Shown here in pieces: positions 21,561-32,995 of a stretch of DNA of 64,000 nt (positions within the stretch are counted from its first letter, which is position 1; each line of letters opens with the position of its first letter). This DNA is from Delphinapterus leucas (Eukaryota; Chordata; Mammalia; Artiodactyla; Monodontidae): positions 9,160,605 to 9,224,604 of the forward strand of contig NW_022098062.1 in the NCBI RefSeq assembly GCF_002288925.2. Reading direction: 5' to 3'. A program made the position numbers and the translations under genes. The notes under the pieces were generated by a model, which was not told where the DNA came from, did not search any database, and saw only the letters and a program-made list of their open reading frames with translations.

Positions 21561-22824
21561 GTCGGGAGATCGATGGGGAGAGCGAACGAGGGAGAGAAAA
21601 ACGGGAGGGGCAGCGACACCAAGAAAGAGACACCGAAGACGCAGAGTAGAAAGGACGAGCAGGAAAACAAAGGGAGAAAGAGACAGAGTGTGGAGTGGGA
21701 CAAGGCCCCCTGGACTCAAAAGAAGCAGGTCAGGTAACCATCCACAACAGGAATGGGGATGGACTTTCCCAGTGGACCACACCTCACTCGTGCAGGTGGG
21801 CCCAGCTCTCCCAGCACGTGGCGTTTGTATTTTGTTTTGAGGATCGCTACTCTCATCTCCAACAAATACCATTTCCAAGAAACATACTCTAAGACCAAGC
21901 TGTCTTCCTTCCACCCCTGGGTCCCTCACTGGAAGCCTTTTCTCCATCTGTAATTCTGAACTGGAGTGAAGGAGCTTGAGTGTGGGCTGTTTGCCTTGGA
22001 GATGGGCAAGGGAGGACCGGGCTGAGCACGGCTGTGTACACTTCTTTCCTCCTGCCATTACAGCAACAATTACCCATCACTTCCCATCCCGAGTTTCCAC
22101 CACAAACACCCCAGCCTCCTAAATGAAAAACTCTTCTATTTTCAAACCACGTGTTGCAGTGTCAGCACACAGACTAGATAAGGAGTGAGAGGAGGCAGCG
22201 ACTGTGCCTGCAGAATCCCTCTCCTTCCCCCACTGGCCTGAAAGCGCTTCCGGGAAACCCCAGAATCTCAGACCCAAGCCAAGTCTCTGATTTACTGATG
22301 TAGAAACTGAGCTCTAGAGGAGGGAAAAACTCTACCCCAGAGGCGTCCAGGGCCCCCAGGTGGGAGCTCTCCTGGCCATGCCTCACCGTCTCCCTCCTTC
22401 CCTTGCTAATCCACCCCTGGGTTCCCTCTGCTTCCTCTCTTGGTCTCAAAGGCCAGAGAAGAGATTTCCAGTAACTTGCTCCAGAAAATTCCACCTCAGC
22501 AAAATGATTTAGATCTCCTTGTACACTTTTCTCTGCCGGTTGTCTAACTTGAATGTTTAGCGCTCAACTTGATCTGTGGACGCGGCCTGGGGACCAGGCA
22601 TTCTGCGTCTGGAGACACCTCCAAAGGTCCCAGTCTTAGAATTCACACTACCTGACACAGAATGTGGAGCAGAGGGGCTAGACACCCCCCCCAGAAAGTG
22701 CCCCAATGCCTCCTGCAAAAAGCATAAAAATTACACACTCGGCCAAGATAGCCTAGGGCTGGCAGCTCAATTCTCAGAGTTCATGGACTTAGCACGGCAC
22801 AGGGTACAGGGTGGGGAAAATAGC
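21561..22824. other. Unique GC-rich sequence, no gene seen
   Basis: Purine-rich 21,580-21,690. Frames of up to 194 codons on the minus strand (21,474-22,058) show no known domain and contain low-complexity composition. I see nothing else to name. Confidence 0.4.
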
Positions 22825-22990
22825 TCATACGGGACATGTGACTTGGAGTTGGGTTGCCTGGATTCAAATTTGCTTGAATTAATGACTTGAGCAAGTCACT
22901 TAACCTCTCTGACCCTCCAGTTCTTCAGCTTACACAGGAGGAAGACTATCTACTTGTCACGAGGTTTGACATCCTGCATCCTACTTCGCA
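22825..22990 (+). repeat. MIR SINE fragment
   Basis: 'gacttggagttgggttgcctgg', 'gagcaagtcacttaacctctctgacc' and 'caggaggaagactatct' follow sense MIR. Confidence 0.8.
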
Positions 22991-23425
22991 TGGCCCTGGT
23001 GGTAGGAGGGGCCGAGGGGCTGTCTGCCAGGCACCCCAACGGAAAGGCTACACGTGCAAAGCCACCAACCGCGGGCAGCTTAGGACACAGGAGCAGAGGT
23101 ACGAGAGCAGAGTCAGCTCCTCCCCCTGGAGAATGCCCCACGCGGTAACTACTACCGATGTCCCGTTATTTTCTCGGCCCTTGTTGTCAACAAAAGAGCT
23201 TTGACAAAGACTAGATAATCAGAGACTGCCAGAAACAGAGGGGTAGACACAATCAAAAGCAATGCTCCGTCATTCTCTCCAAGACAAGCAGTCTACAGCC
23301 CAGAGAGGGGACAGAGCTGGTCATGCAGAGCCCAGACCTGAACCCACTTCTCCAGGTCCTGGAATCCTCATCCTTTCCGATGACAAGACTAACAGCTTCT
23401 GGTGAGTGAAACTTCCCATGCCCTC

Positions 23426-23426
<1 letters not shown>

Positions 23427-23472
<46 letters not shown>
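23427..23472. repeat. AC dinucleotide microsatellite, 23 units
   Basis: Pure (AC)23, 46 bp without interruption, likely variable in length between individuals. Short frames across it give Thr-His or Cys-Val runs and are artefacts of the repeat. Confidence 0.99.
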
Positions 23473-23476
<4 letters not shown>

Positions 23477-23624
23477 GGAAAGGGCGTGGGCTTCCAGCAC
23501 ACCAGTTTCCGATGTGCAAGGGAGTCCAGACTGGGATGGGAGAAGAGCCTGGGGAGGGGGCTGGCACCAGCCACCTCGGCCCCTCGGGAGGCACGGGCAT
23601 ATGGCCAGCCAGACCTGGCAGCCT

Positions 23625-23725
23625 GAGCACACTAATCGTGCTGTCAGCCAGGCCGGGCGACGGATTAGAAAATGTCACGTTTCAAAGGAAATTATTTCCA
23701 TTTTCTCCCCAGGAAAGTAAAAGGC
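23625..23725. promoter_or_regulatory. Small candidate conserved element
   Basis: 'cactaatcgtgctgtcag', 'ggattagaaaatg' and 'aaggaaattatttcc' carry bicoid-type TAATC/GGATTA and ETS-like GGAA cores in non-repeat DNA. Weak; texture only. Confidence 0.25.
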
Positions 23726-24214
23726 AGAAAGAAAAGCAAACTCCCAGGGTCGTGTAGTGGGAGACAGGCCAACATATAGGCCTTAGACATGCACATCCCA
23801 TCCCTTACCCCCGCTCCCAGCCCCTCCAAGGATGCCCAGAAGTGACAGCCTCACTGAGTTTACCTCGGCCAAGGACAAATGGATTTCACAGTTTATCAAG
23901 GGAGGAAGGGGAGTGTCATGGATGCATCAACCATGACCCACCTTTGGTCCCTGCTTTCCTGGCCTGGTCTCAGCCACAGCTCCACGCTGGAGCCTCCTCG
24001 CTCGGCTGGCTCCCTGGGCCCTGCCTCCTGGGATCAGCAATTCCGAGACAGACATCGCCCTTGACCTTCCGTGCAGGTGCCAGAACCTCTGCCCCTGTGT
24101 GGCCCTGAGACCCTGCCTCTTGTCTGGGGCTCCCCACTCTGCAGGCGAGACAGAAAACTCCAGACACAGAGAATGAAATCATACATTCTCCCTCTCTAGA
24201 TTTCTCTATTATGT

Positions 24215-24350
24215 TTTTGCTTCTCTACCTCCCCCAGTCTCAGCTGAGACAATAATAAACATTTCTCATTCTCACTGCCACTGAAAATTATGGATGTCTT
24301 AATTACAAAAGTAATGTCACAGTACTAGCAATTAATTAATTCTAATCTGG
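24215..24350. promoter_or_regulatory. Candidate conserved non-coding element
   Basis: Non-repeat AT-rich block inside GC-rich DNA with 'gtcttaattacaaaagtaatg', 'caattaattaattctaatc' and 'caataataaac' (homeobox- and forkhead-like cores). Inference only. Confidence 0.35.
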
Positions 24351-24437
24351 CCTGGAAGACAGGAGGTCGGGCATACCATCGCCTCACAGCCTAGGGAGTT
24401 GAGGACCACCCTGACGGGTATTGTGATTGAAATATAT

Positions 24438-24487
24438 TTATACGGAGTTATTAGATACTATCTGTTATACGGAGTTATTAGATACTA
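24438..24487 (+). repeat. Tandem duplication, 27-bp period
   Basis: A 23-bp word starting TTATACGGAGTTATTAGATA occurs at 24,438-24,460 and again, identical, at 24,465-24,487. Two copies only, followed by a partial 'atagatac'. Perfect identity suggests a recent slippage or repair duplication. Confidence 0.9.
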
Positions 24488-24499
24488 ATAGATACAATC

Positions 24500-25735
24500 C
24501 ATTACCATAAACTTAAGCTTCCACGTTCTTTCATATTAAATGAATTTTCATGTCACACTTCCCAGTAAGTACTGCCTCAAGTCAACCCTTATTTATCTAA
24601 CAATGCCATGCAAATATTTTATTATATTTCAATGAAATGTGTCGAAAGCTATTACCTTGTGCTGCCTTTGGGGTGGGGAGGGAGCAGTGCTGAGTGGGAG
24701 GTGGGGAGACTTATCTCTGTGTCTGCTCAGTGAAAAGCAGCCCCCTCCCACCCATTCCTCTGCCCGCACTCCAGCACTCCTGCTTCAGGGTGGTAGATCT
24801 GCAAAGAAAGTGTTTCCCAGCCCCAGACAAACTGAGGACCTGCAGGGCAAATGCAAGCCCTTCAAGAAGAAAAGCAGAAACCCGTCCTCAATTCTAAGAG
24901 CCCTCTGCCCCACCCCTCTGGCTGTGGACCAAGACCAAGGATAACCTCATGGACAGATGACCTGTGCAGTCACACAGAGGCCCACCCTCAGAGGGCCTCG
25001 CGCTTTGCTTAGTGGTCTGCCATCCCTGTTCTACAATCCTTAATCATTTTTGAACATAGGGCCCCTCATTTTCATTTTTCACAGAAGGATCCCACAAATG
25101 ATATAGCTGGTCCTGTCCAGGATACATTTCAATTCCACTTCTCGACATGTTGCACCCTCTGGGGTGTTTCCCTGCAATCTAGCAGCCAAATCTTTGTGGT
25201 CAGAAGAGGCCCTTCTGGTCTTGCCTTTCCACCCTTCCTGACACAAATCCTCTCCCGGAGAGCTCTCCATGGTGCTGATGAGGGCCCAGAGGTTTGTGCC
25301 TAAGGCCATGCGTCCAGCAAGTAGAGAATCCTGACCGGATCCCAAATCCTGGACCCCAGAGTTGGGATGACTCCCTGACATTGCATGGCTGGTGACACAG
25401 TCACGAGGCCATCCTGGGTGTGGGGACAGTTGGACCAGGTGAGAGCCCTAACAGCATCTAGCTCCAGCCCTGTTCAGTGTCTCCTAGGATCCAGCACCTG
25501 CCCCACATCCATCTGTGGCTACTCCATTGTGGCTGAGTTAGAGGTGAGTCTGTCCCCACTGTCCCCCGTCCCTTGTCCCTGCTGTTAAGGTCTAACAAGT
25601 CTTAGAAGGACCAGCCTCTTGGTGACCAAAGCTCCCAAATGGCCATTGGGTTCTCTTAGCTTTATGGCCCATTCAGCCAAGAAACACATTTCCAGGGACT
25701 GGTAGACATCTACAAAGCAATCTTACACACACATC
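24500..25735. other. Unique sequence, no gene seen
   Basis: Mixed composition, no recognised repeat. Frames at 24,639-24,944 and 25,079-25,381 lack domain content. Confidence 0.4.
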
Positions 25736-25739
25736 CTCT

Positions 25740-25880
25740 TCCATTCTCTGGTCTTCAGTTTTACGATCTGCAAAATGGAGAATAACATCTGCCATGAAAA
25801 CCTGTCAGCGCTTTTGCAGAAAATAGGTGAAATAGTGAAGGTTTTCAAGCACCACGTGGAGAGTTATTATGTTTGATTTC
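25740..25880 (+). repeat. MIR SINE fragment
   Basis: 'tctggtcttcagttttacgatctgcaaaatgg', 'agaataacatctgcc' and 'gagagttattatg' follow the sense 3' half of MIR. Confidence 0.65.
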
Positions 25881-26349
25881 TAGTTCTCGGGCCAGTGAGT
25901 CTAGGATAAAATAGATCCTCAGTGATCTGCTTTCTATGCTCTTTCCCAGGCTTGTGGTGCCCTGTGTGAGCCTCCTTACACGTCACCTCTACCCCGCCCC
26001 CTAAATAATCCTCCTTCTTCCGCGATACTTTACCAAACTTCAATCCCTTTCGTTAGAAAGGCAAGGAGGGCTCTTGCAAACCCATCCACAGTAAAGTGGA
26101 ATTGACCGATAATGAGAAGGAATAAACAGTCCCACTGAAGGAGCTGCTGTCCACTCTGCCCCCCGCCTGGTGAATACTAGATCCCTCACATTTGCAGGAC
26201 TGAGCCGGCAGAGCTGGACCCGGCTCCCCAGGCCAGCAGGAGGTGAAAGGCTGGCCAGCCGCAGAGTTCTCAGAGATTTTGCTCCCCTCTTTCCAGACCC
26301 ATTCCTGTTCAGGCTTCCTGCCTGCCTTCTCCTCTCACTCCCAGCCTAC

Positions 26350-26445
26350 ACATTCAGTCTCTGCAAAGCCATTTTACAGATGAGGAAACTGAGGCCGTCA
26401 CTGCAGACTTGAGACTCTAATTAGGATCTGTCTGACTCAACCTCC
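26350..26445 (-). repeat. MIR SINE fragment
   Basis: 'ccattttacagatgaggaaactgaggc' followed by 'actctaattaggatctg' is antisense MIR core. Confidence 0.7.
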
Positions 26446-26529
26446 TGCCCTGCCTCTCACCCAGGTATTTGCATTGTAAAAGCTCCTGCTCACAAAATAA
26501 AACCTTGACTCTGGAAATCCTCAAAGGCC

Positions 26530-26660
26530 TTCATTCATTCATTCATTCATTCATCCAACCAATATTAACTCTGCATGGACAGTGTTCCAGGCACAGTTCT
26601 GGCCACAAAACAACAAGACACGAGCCTGTGGTTCCAAGAGTTGACGTTCCGGCCTTTGAG
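26530..26660 (-). repeat. L2 3' end with (TTCA) tail
   Basis: Starts with TTCATTCA units and continues 'gttccaggcacagttctgg', the antisense L2 terminus. Confidence 0.7.
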
Positions 26661-27269
26661 CTCCACCCTCCAGGTGATCCGGAAGCTGCCCTGGGCCCAG
26701 TTCTGACCCCAGAGAAGCCACCCCTTGGCATCTGAGCCCTCAAATCAGGAACCACGGAGAAAGGAGCCGAGGCCAGTGGCTTGCCCACCTCCCGACTAGG
26801 CCCCCTGCTCTCTTGGGCTTGGCCTGGCCCCTGAGTGGCTGACCTGAGATTTGAGGAGAGTCAGAGCGCTGCTCACGGGAGAGCAACTCCAGCTACTAGG
26901 ATAGAGGAGAGGTTTCACGATGGAGAATCTTCCCAGAAGGCCCTAAATCGTGCCCCATAGGAAACCACTCACGGGTTAGGTTAGCTTTTACTCAAGCCTC
27001 CTCTGTGTGTGTGAGAGAGAGAGAGACAGACAGACAGGCACCCATCACTCAGTCCTAAGCTCCCTGAAGGCAGAGATGCCAGCCTCTGTTACTCAGCCAC
27101 ACCCACCCAGCCACATTCAGGGGTTTGAGGGCTCTCAGTCCAGCAGGGGGACTGACCACCGCACAATATGCCTGCCTGCCTGACAGGGCGCAGGGCAACC
27201 CCACCCCTGCAGGAGGACAGGGCTGCTCCTCCCCACATTCCGTTCCCTCCCCCCTCCTCCCTCCGTCCT

Positions 27270-27440
27270 CTAATCATTCATGGTGACAGATTGACAGAAG
27301 TGCCCCCACCAGATAAAATTGCCTCTGGGCACAAGTACAAAACATAAAACATTTAGGGAGAATCATCCAAGAACAGTTGGCACCACGAGTAAACTGCTTT
27401 AAACACTCAACTATAAGCAACCAGTTTAAAACTCTGGCTC
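27270..27440. promoter_or_regulatory. Candidate conserved non-coding element
   Basis: Non-repetitive block with 'ctctaatcattcatggtgac', tandem TGACAG-type TALE/MEIS cores ('gtgacagattgacagaag'), GATAAAATTG and 'gtttaaaactctgg'. It lies within the zone free of young insertions. Inference from texture only. Confidence 0.35.
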
Positions 27441-27784
27441 CGCTGCGTCCTGGCATCAGCCCAGCAGGGTCCCCCATGCTCAGGCACCCTGTGGCCCTCC
27501 TGATCACAGCCACCCTCTCCCGGCCTCCCTTCCCTTCCCTTCCTCCTGAAACTGGGCAGTAGCCCCTCTTCCCCTACAGGCACACCCCAGGAAGTCCCAA
27601 CACTGGAGGGCACAAAAGGGGGGAAGTTCCCTTTTTTGGAATCCTCTCTCTCCAAACTCCCAGCACACACATCCTGCTACAGGGCTGAGGATTGAACAGG
27701 TCTGCCCAGGACTCACCTTTTACCAGTGCACTAATTCCACGCAGGCCATCACAAAGCCTGGCCTCTCTGATCGTTCTTCCCATT

Positions 27785-27965
27785 TGCATAGCACTTATGA
27801 TCCACAGAGCAGTTCCACGTGTTTTATCCCACTGGCCCTCACAACAGTGTGGTGGGTTTGTAGCTCCCTTCATGAGATGCAGAAAAGGTCCAGAAGCAAC
27901 TGCCCAGGCCATAGTGTTGGCAGATGCCAGAGCTGGGACAGGAGGCCAAGTCTCTCTTCTTCAAA
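27785..27965 (-). repeat. MIR SINE fragment
   Basis: 'catagcacttatgatcc', 'tttatcccactggccctcacaac' and 'gagctgggacaggagg' follow antisense MIR. Confidence 0.65.
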
Positions 27966-28389
27966 GCCTTCCCACCATATACAGCTGCCTCTCAGTTCAC
28001 ATGGCTGCCTCTCTATACTCAGAGGTGTTCTCCTGGGGACCCTGGGCCCCGGATCAAGGGAGGACAGGTGCGGCTCCAGGAAGAAACAGCACTGAGAGCC
28101 TTGTGGGCTCAGAGGGTTGGGGCCTCCCACCGGCACCTGGCTCTCCTCCATCCCAGTCACCCCAGGCTGTGGCCTCCTCCCGGGGGACGCAGGCTGGGGT
28201 CCGCTCCCAGGCAGGAGCTGAGTCCAGGCTGCCCGTCTCCCCGCTGTGGTGCTCCCGGGAGCTTTGGAGCAGCTGGTGCTTTCTGTCCCACTGAGACCCA
28301 TCCCCAGACCCTGGGGAGCAGCTGCTTTCCTGCCTGCGTCTGACCAAGCAGGGCTGTCTAAAGTCGCCCCTCACCCAAGTCCCTAACAG

Positions 28390-28660
28390 ATGCTCAAGAG
28401 CCCTTTACACTTGCAAAATACCTAGCCCTTTCCACAACCCTCATCTAATTCTGTATGAGAGTTGGCATTAATATGAGATTGTATGAGATTGTATAGTATG
28501 AGATTGGCATTAATGTATGAGATTAGCATTAATGTCCCCATTTAGCAGTGGGAAAACCAAGGGCTTGGGCAGGTTGGAGGAATTGTCATGAGTTACCGGT
28601 AGCTAAGAAACGGCTGAAACATAACTTGAATCCAGATTCTCTGACCCAGAGTTCACTCCT
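28390..28660 (-). repeat. MIR SINE with internal tandem expansion
   Basis: Antisense MIR from 'ttgcaaaatacctagccc' to 'gaatccagattctctgacc'. At 28,454-28,534 the usual short AT stretch is replaced by repeats of 'tatgagattggcattaatg' and 'atgagattgt' units, a small local minisatellite not found in normal MIR. Confidence 0.65.
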
Positions 28661-28841
28661 GCTTCCACCATCACCAGTGCTGCCAAACAAGCACCAGGCA
28701 GCCGTCTCCTGGTGGAGATGGCCTCATTGCTTGCCAGAGCCTAGAGCCCTTCCTTGTCCCTAGAGGTCCTTGTCTACTGTGGTCCCGCTGGGCCCTGGGT
28801 CAGTTAAGGCATCACCTCTCTCCTTGCCCTACGCACTTTCA

Positions 28842-30082
28842 CTTAACATACGTATATTGAACACCTACTATGTACCAGGCACTATGTGACGTGCCGGGAA
28901 TACAAATGATGAGCAACATACAGCCCTTTCCTACAAGGAGCTTCCTGGTGGGGGTGGGGAAAGTGAGTAAAGCAGCTGTGAAATCACATTGTGCTGGTTT
29001 CCATGACAAAGCAAGCACAGGGCACTTTGGCGTGCTTAGGTAGGAATACCAGGGCTGGGCTTGGAAGATGAAAGTCTTCTTGAGAAAGGGGCTGTTACCT
29101 GAACCAGGTAAGAGCTTTGTCAGGCAACGAGGGGGAGGCGGGACACTCCAGGCAGAGGGGACAGCATGGCATGCTTGGGACAGCAAGTATTTCACCCCGA
29201 TGTAGCACAGAAATCCAGGACAAGAGAACATTTCCAGGAGTGGTCAACTAGATCTAACGAGCTGGAGAAGACAAGCAAGACAGGAGCAAAGCCTGCCATT
29301 GCATTTAGTAAAAGGCAGGTCACAGGTCACCTCAGCAGAGTGGCGGGGTGAAAGCCCAGCGATTCTAATGGAGTGAATGAAATGAAAATGGGAAATTATG
29401 ACAATGTTTCAAGAAGTCTGGCTGTAAAGAGGAAAAGAGAGCTGGGGCAATAACCAGGGAGGTATGTGAAGTCAAAGAGGGGGTATGTTTGCTTATGTAA
29501 TGGGAGACATTTATGTCTAAATGGTGCATGGATGGATCCTGAAAGGGAGTGGCTGTTTGCAGTTTTAGCAGAGAAAAGAGCTCATTGATGGGTAAGATAA
29601 AGTCCCTGAACAGGAGACAGGACACTTGGTGTCACTGTCCACCAGGACAGGAACGATCCAGGAAAAGGCCAGATACAGATGCAGGGAAACTGGTGTGGGG
29701 GAGGCGAAGTGTGTGGTCAGCATTCTGGTCTCGGTGGTGCCAGAAGTGGGAAGAGAGGAGGAAGAGGACGGAGTGTTGAGGAAGTTCAAGGAGAATAAAG
29801 TTGGAGGTAGCCTCTTCAAGAAATGGAAAGAGGGCTACGTAGGGAATCAGAGAAGGATTGTTGAATTTAGGTGGTGCCAATCTGCTCAGCACCATGTGTG
29901 TGCTTGTGTGTGTCCAGCAGCTCTCATCACCCCAGACTGAGAAGTGGAGAGAGCAGACCATTGGATTGATCCAGGGTTTAGAGTTTTTCCAGGTCATGAG
30001 CCAGAAACAATGGAGCAAAGGATCTGAGGATATTGTACAAGGGTGGCTGAGATGGTGCATTTTCACTGACTGAGGCATGGGG
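28842..30082 (-). repeat. Long L2 LINE, left part
   Basis: Antisense L2 from its 3' end ('ttgaacacctactatgtacc') back through reverse-transcriptase-side text ('caggcagaggggacagcatgg', 'tttcaagaagtctggctg'). It is interrupted at about 30,083 by an LTR-like element. One of the longest L2 copies in the window; no open frame. Confidence 0.75.
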
Positions 30083-30537
30083 TGCCCAGATATTTGGTAA
30101 ACATTATTCTGGGTGTGTCTATGAAGATGTTTTTGGATGAGATTAACATTTGAATGCAGACTAATAAAGCAGATTGCCCTCCCCAATGGGGGTGGGCCTC
30201 ATGCAATAAGTTGAAGGCCTGATCTCCCAAGAGTAGAGGAAAAGTCCTCCTGCCTGATGGCCTTCAAGCTGGGACAACAGTTCTTTCCTGCTTTCAGACG
30301 TGAGCCAAAACACCGCCTCTTGCTGGGTCTTCATCCTGCTGGCTTTTGGGCTGGAACTACACCATCACCTCCCCTGGATCTCCAGCTTGCCTGCTGCAGA
30401 TCTGAGGACTTCTCAACCTCTATAATTGCATGAAACAATGCCCTATAATAAACCTCAGACAGAGGTAGAGTTAGGAGTAGAGATAGAGATATATCTCCTA
30501 TTGGTTCTGTTTCTCTGGAGAATCCTGATTAATACAG
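30083..30537 (+). mobile_element. LTR-like element (MaLR-like)
   Basis: From 'atatttggtaaacattattctgg' to 'ctggagaatcctgattaatacag', with 'ggatgagattaacatttg', 'gggtgggcctcatgc' and AATAAA-like 'ataataaacc' about 90 bp before the end. This matches a known mammalian LTR-type repeat that ends in TAATACA; family name uncertain. It splits the L2. Confidence 0.65.
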
Positions 30538-30950
30538 TGTTTAAAAGATGGGCCAGAGGATTTAAGCCGGATGGGATAGGAAATGAAGGCGGGGAAGGTA
30601 AAGAAATCAAGGGACACTCCATGAGAGTGAAAAACACACACAGACGAAAAAAGAAACTGAGCAAGAGAACTTGGCTGATGAGAAGTTGTGGTCCAAGCAC
30701 AGATGTACGATTTCAGAAGGGGCACAGTTCTGGACAATAAGATCCACATGTCATTATGGGAGTGGCTGCTGAAAGTACAGCAAAGATAAAGACCAAAATA
30801 TACATGAAGAGAGGTGAGAGCAGCGAGGCCAGGACTTTGGATGAGTCTCCCATGTGGATAAAGTTCCCAGGACCTTGGGAGGGCTTGGCAGGAGGACGAT
30901 GACAGAGGCAGATGCCACGTGTTCAGTGAACGAGGGAGAGTTACCTTTAT
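30538..30950 (-). repeat. Long L2 LINE, right part
   Basis: Resumes L2 antisense text ('tttaaaagatgggccagagg', purine-rich, 'gaggccaggactttgg') after the LTR-like insertion. Right limit uncertain. Confidence 0.5.
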
Positions 30951-31334
30951 TGCAATAAGCTGTTGGGTTTGGGGAGTTTATTGCTACTGCAGCATGACCA
31001 TTCCTATGTGGTGACCAAGGGTGGTGTGAACAAGAGCTATGATGGGATTTAGCCAGCCACAAGGTTTCCATGAGAATTCATCACGCCATTTCCCTGGCAG
31101 ATTGGATTGGCAGAGGAGACAGATGTGGGAAGATGGTTGAGGGAAGAAAGAGAAAGTGGGAAGGTAGGAAGAATCAGACTTTTCCAGAAGGCCTAATCAG
31201 CCACAGACTAGATGGATCAGGGCTCCACCCTCGCCTACCTCATTTGTAAACAAGATTCTCCCGGGCTCCTGGGATGTGTCACAAATGTGCTGGGCGACAG
31301 TCTCTGCATCTCTGATGTCTCCTTCACCCTGATA

Positions 31335-31490
31335 AGGTTTATTTGCTCCTTTATTCATTCTATAAATATGCATCGACCACCCAATATAATCCAGCACTTT
31401 GCTGGGTGCTGTAATTAGAGAGATGAGTAAGACACGCTCCGTGTCCAGAGACCTACGTCTCTCTCCGGAGGGAAAGTGTAGATGGAAAGC
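31335..31490 (-). repeat. L2 3' end fragment
   Basis: 'ttattcattctataaatatgc', 'agcactttgctgggtgctg' and 'agagatgagtaagacacgctcc' follow the antisense L2 terminus. Confidence 0.6.
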
Positions 31491-31980
31491 ATTGTGGTGA
31501 AATGCAGGGCCCTTGGAAATCCTTCCAGGAGTCGTCCGCAGCCAGGGGGAGCACAGCGGCCAGGGTGCATCCCAGGAAAGATCCCTCTTCTCTCGTCCCT
31601 GCTGGGCAAGTGAGAAAAGACAGGACTTCCCCACCCAGCTCCAGGGCTGCATGGACGCATGGCTTCCCCCAGAGATGGTCAGTGTGGGAAGGCTTTGAAC
31701 CTGAACAGCCTCGACCTCCCTGCCTCCCCCAAAGCCCAGAGGGATAACTCTGTGTCCAGAAGGAAGCTGGGGACCAAGGAGAGGACGAGTGGGGTGACGG
31801 AGGTTTGCAAGTGATGACGTTTTCACCTTTGGGGCTCTGGCCTGTCTGGTGTTGTTACTGTCACCCTCAGAAGTCCCCGACCTGCCCCCATGCCTTCTCT
31901 CTCCCAGCCCTCCTCCTCCCTCCCTGGGCCCCCTGCAAACCCCCTTTTCCTGCTCTCCCATGGCAACTCCATCTCGGGTC

Positions 31981-32060
31981 ATCCTCCCTCGCATCATTGT
32001 CTCTTATCTTCTCCACTTCTGCCCTCTCTCACTCTCTATCCTCCCTCGCATCATCGTCTA
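31981..32060 (+). repeat. Two-copy pyrimidine-rich direct repeat, 57-bp period
   Basis: ATCCTCCCTCGCATCATYGT at 31,981-32,000 and 32,038-32,057, followed by CT in both and differing at one base. It lies in a CT-rich tract running to about 32,210. Confidence 0.75.
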
Positions 32061-32384
32061 TAACTCAGGCTCTGCTCTCCCTCTCTGTCCCCCCTCTCTT
32101 TCCTCTTTCTCTCCTTTCAAATCTAATCAACAAGTATTTATTGAGTCTGAGCCCTCCCTCCTCTCTCTCCTGTTCCCTGACTCTGTCTTCCCTTTACCTC
32201 TACTCCCACCCGGCTCTGCTGCCCTGTGGTCAGCTCCACTCACCCCGGAGCCGGGCTGCATGAGGCTGTCAGGGGCTGGACCCGGGGGATGAGGGACTAA
32301 GTGTGTCCCTCACACATAAGCAGAAAACCAAGCCAGAGTCCCATCTCTCCCTCGGTTCCTCCTCGCTCCAGGCAGCCCGGGGAG

Positions 32385-32515
32385 CATACATTATTTAGAG
32401 AAATTATTTAGCATTCTGCTTCTGTCATTCTTTGCCATGGCGCCAGGCCCTGATATGTGATAAAAATATCAACGTTAAATCGACTCTGACAACTGCTAGT
32501 TACTGGCAGTGTCAC
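32385..32515. promoter_or_regulatory. Candidate conserved non-coding element
   Basis: AT-rich non-repeat island: 'cattatttagagaaattatttagc', 'gccatggcgccaggccc', 'gtgataaaaatatcaacg'. Flanked by GC-rich unique DNA. Inference only. Confidence 0.3.
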
Positions 32516-32839
32516 TAGAGCCTAGAGCCGGGGGCAGAGTTGACAGCTCCTGCAGGACCTGGAGTGCCAGAGGTGACACCAGCCTCTCTTGGAAACATCT
32601 CCAGCCCCCCAGCCTGGGACAAGCTTTGAGACGGGCAGCCCCTGGGGACAGGCTGCTGCCCGCATACCGTGCCAGAGCCACCCCAGCCCCTGTAGTCATC
32701 CCGATTTGCTCAAACTCCTCACCCTATAAAGTGTCTATTTTGCCATCAGTAGAAAAATTCTGATAAAAAAAATATAAACAAGTGAGTCAAGCCACTAGGC
32801 AGCAGTAGGTCACATGGTGTCTTTTTAAAGTTACACATC

Positions 32840-32995
32840 AGGTCTGGCAGATGGAGATTTCATCCCCACAGTACAGATTTTAACACCAAGGCTCGGAGGT
32901 GTTAAGTAGCTTTCCTGAGGACGCACAGCTAATAAGCATGGAGACTGGGTTAGGACCTGAGTCTGTCTGGCTCAAGCCCAGGGCACCATGACATA
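32840..32995 (-). repeat. MIR SINE fragment
   Basis: 'tcatccccacagtacagattttaac', 'ggtgttaagtagctttcctgagg' and 'cagctaataagcatggagactggg' follow antisense MIR. Confidence 0.75.

Noticed and set aside
21474..22058. 194-codon open frame on the - strand
   Set aside because: Starts in GC-rich DNA and runs into the candidate element; low-complexity content, no family seen.
23402..23720. Frames with His-Thr or Cys-Val runs
   Set aside because: Produced by the (AC)23 microsatellite.
27692..28294. 200-codon + frame overlapped by a 143-codon - frame
   Set aside because: Both cross a MIR; overlapping frames on both strands point to GC-driven chance.
31197..31997. 266-codon open frame on the - strand
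   Set aside because: Overlaps an L2 end at 31,335-31,490 and shows no recognisable domain.
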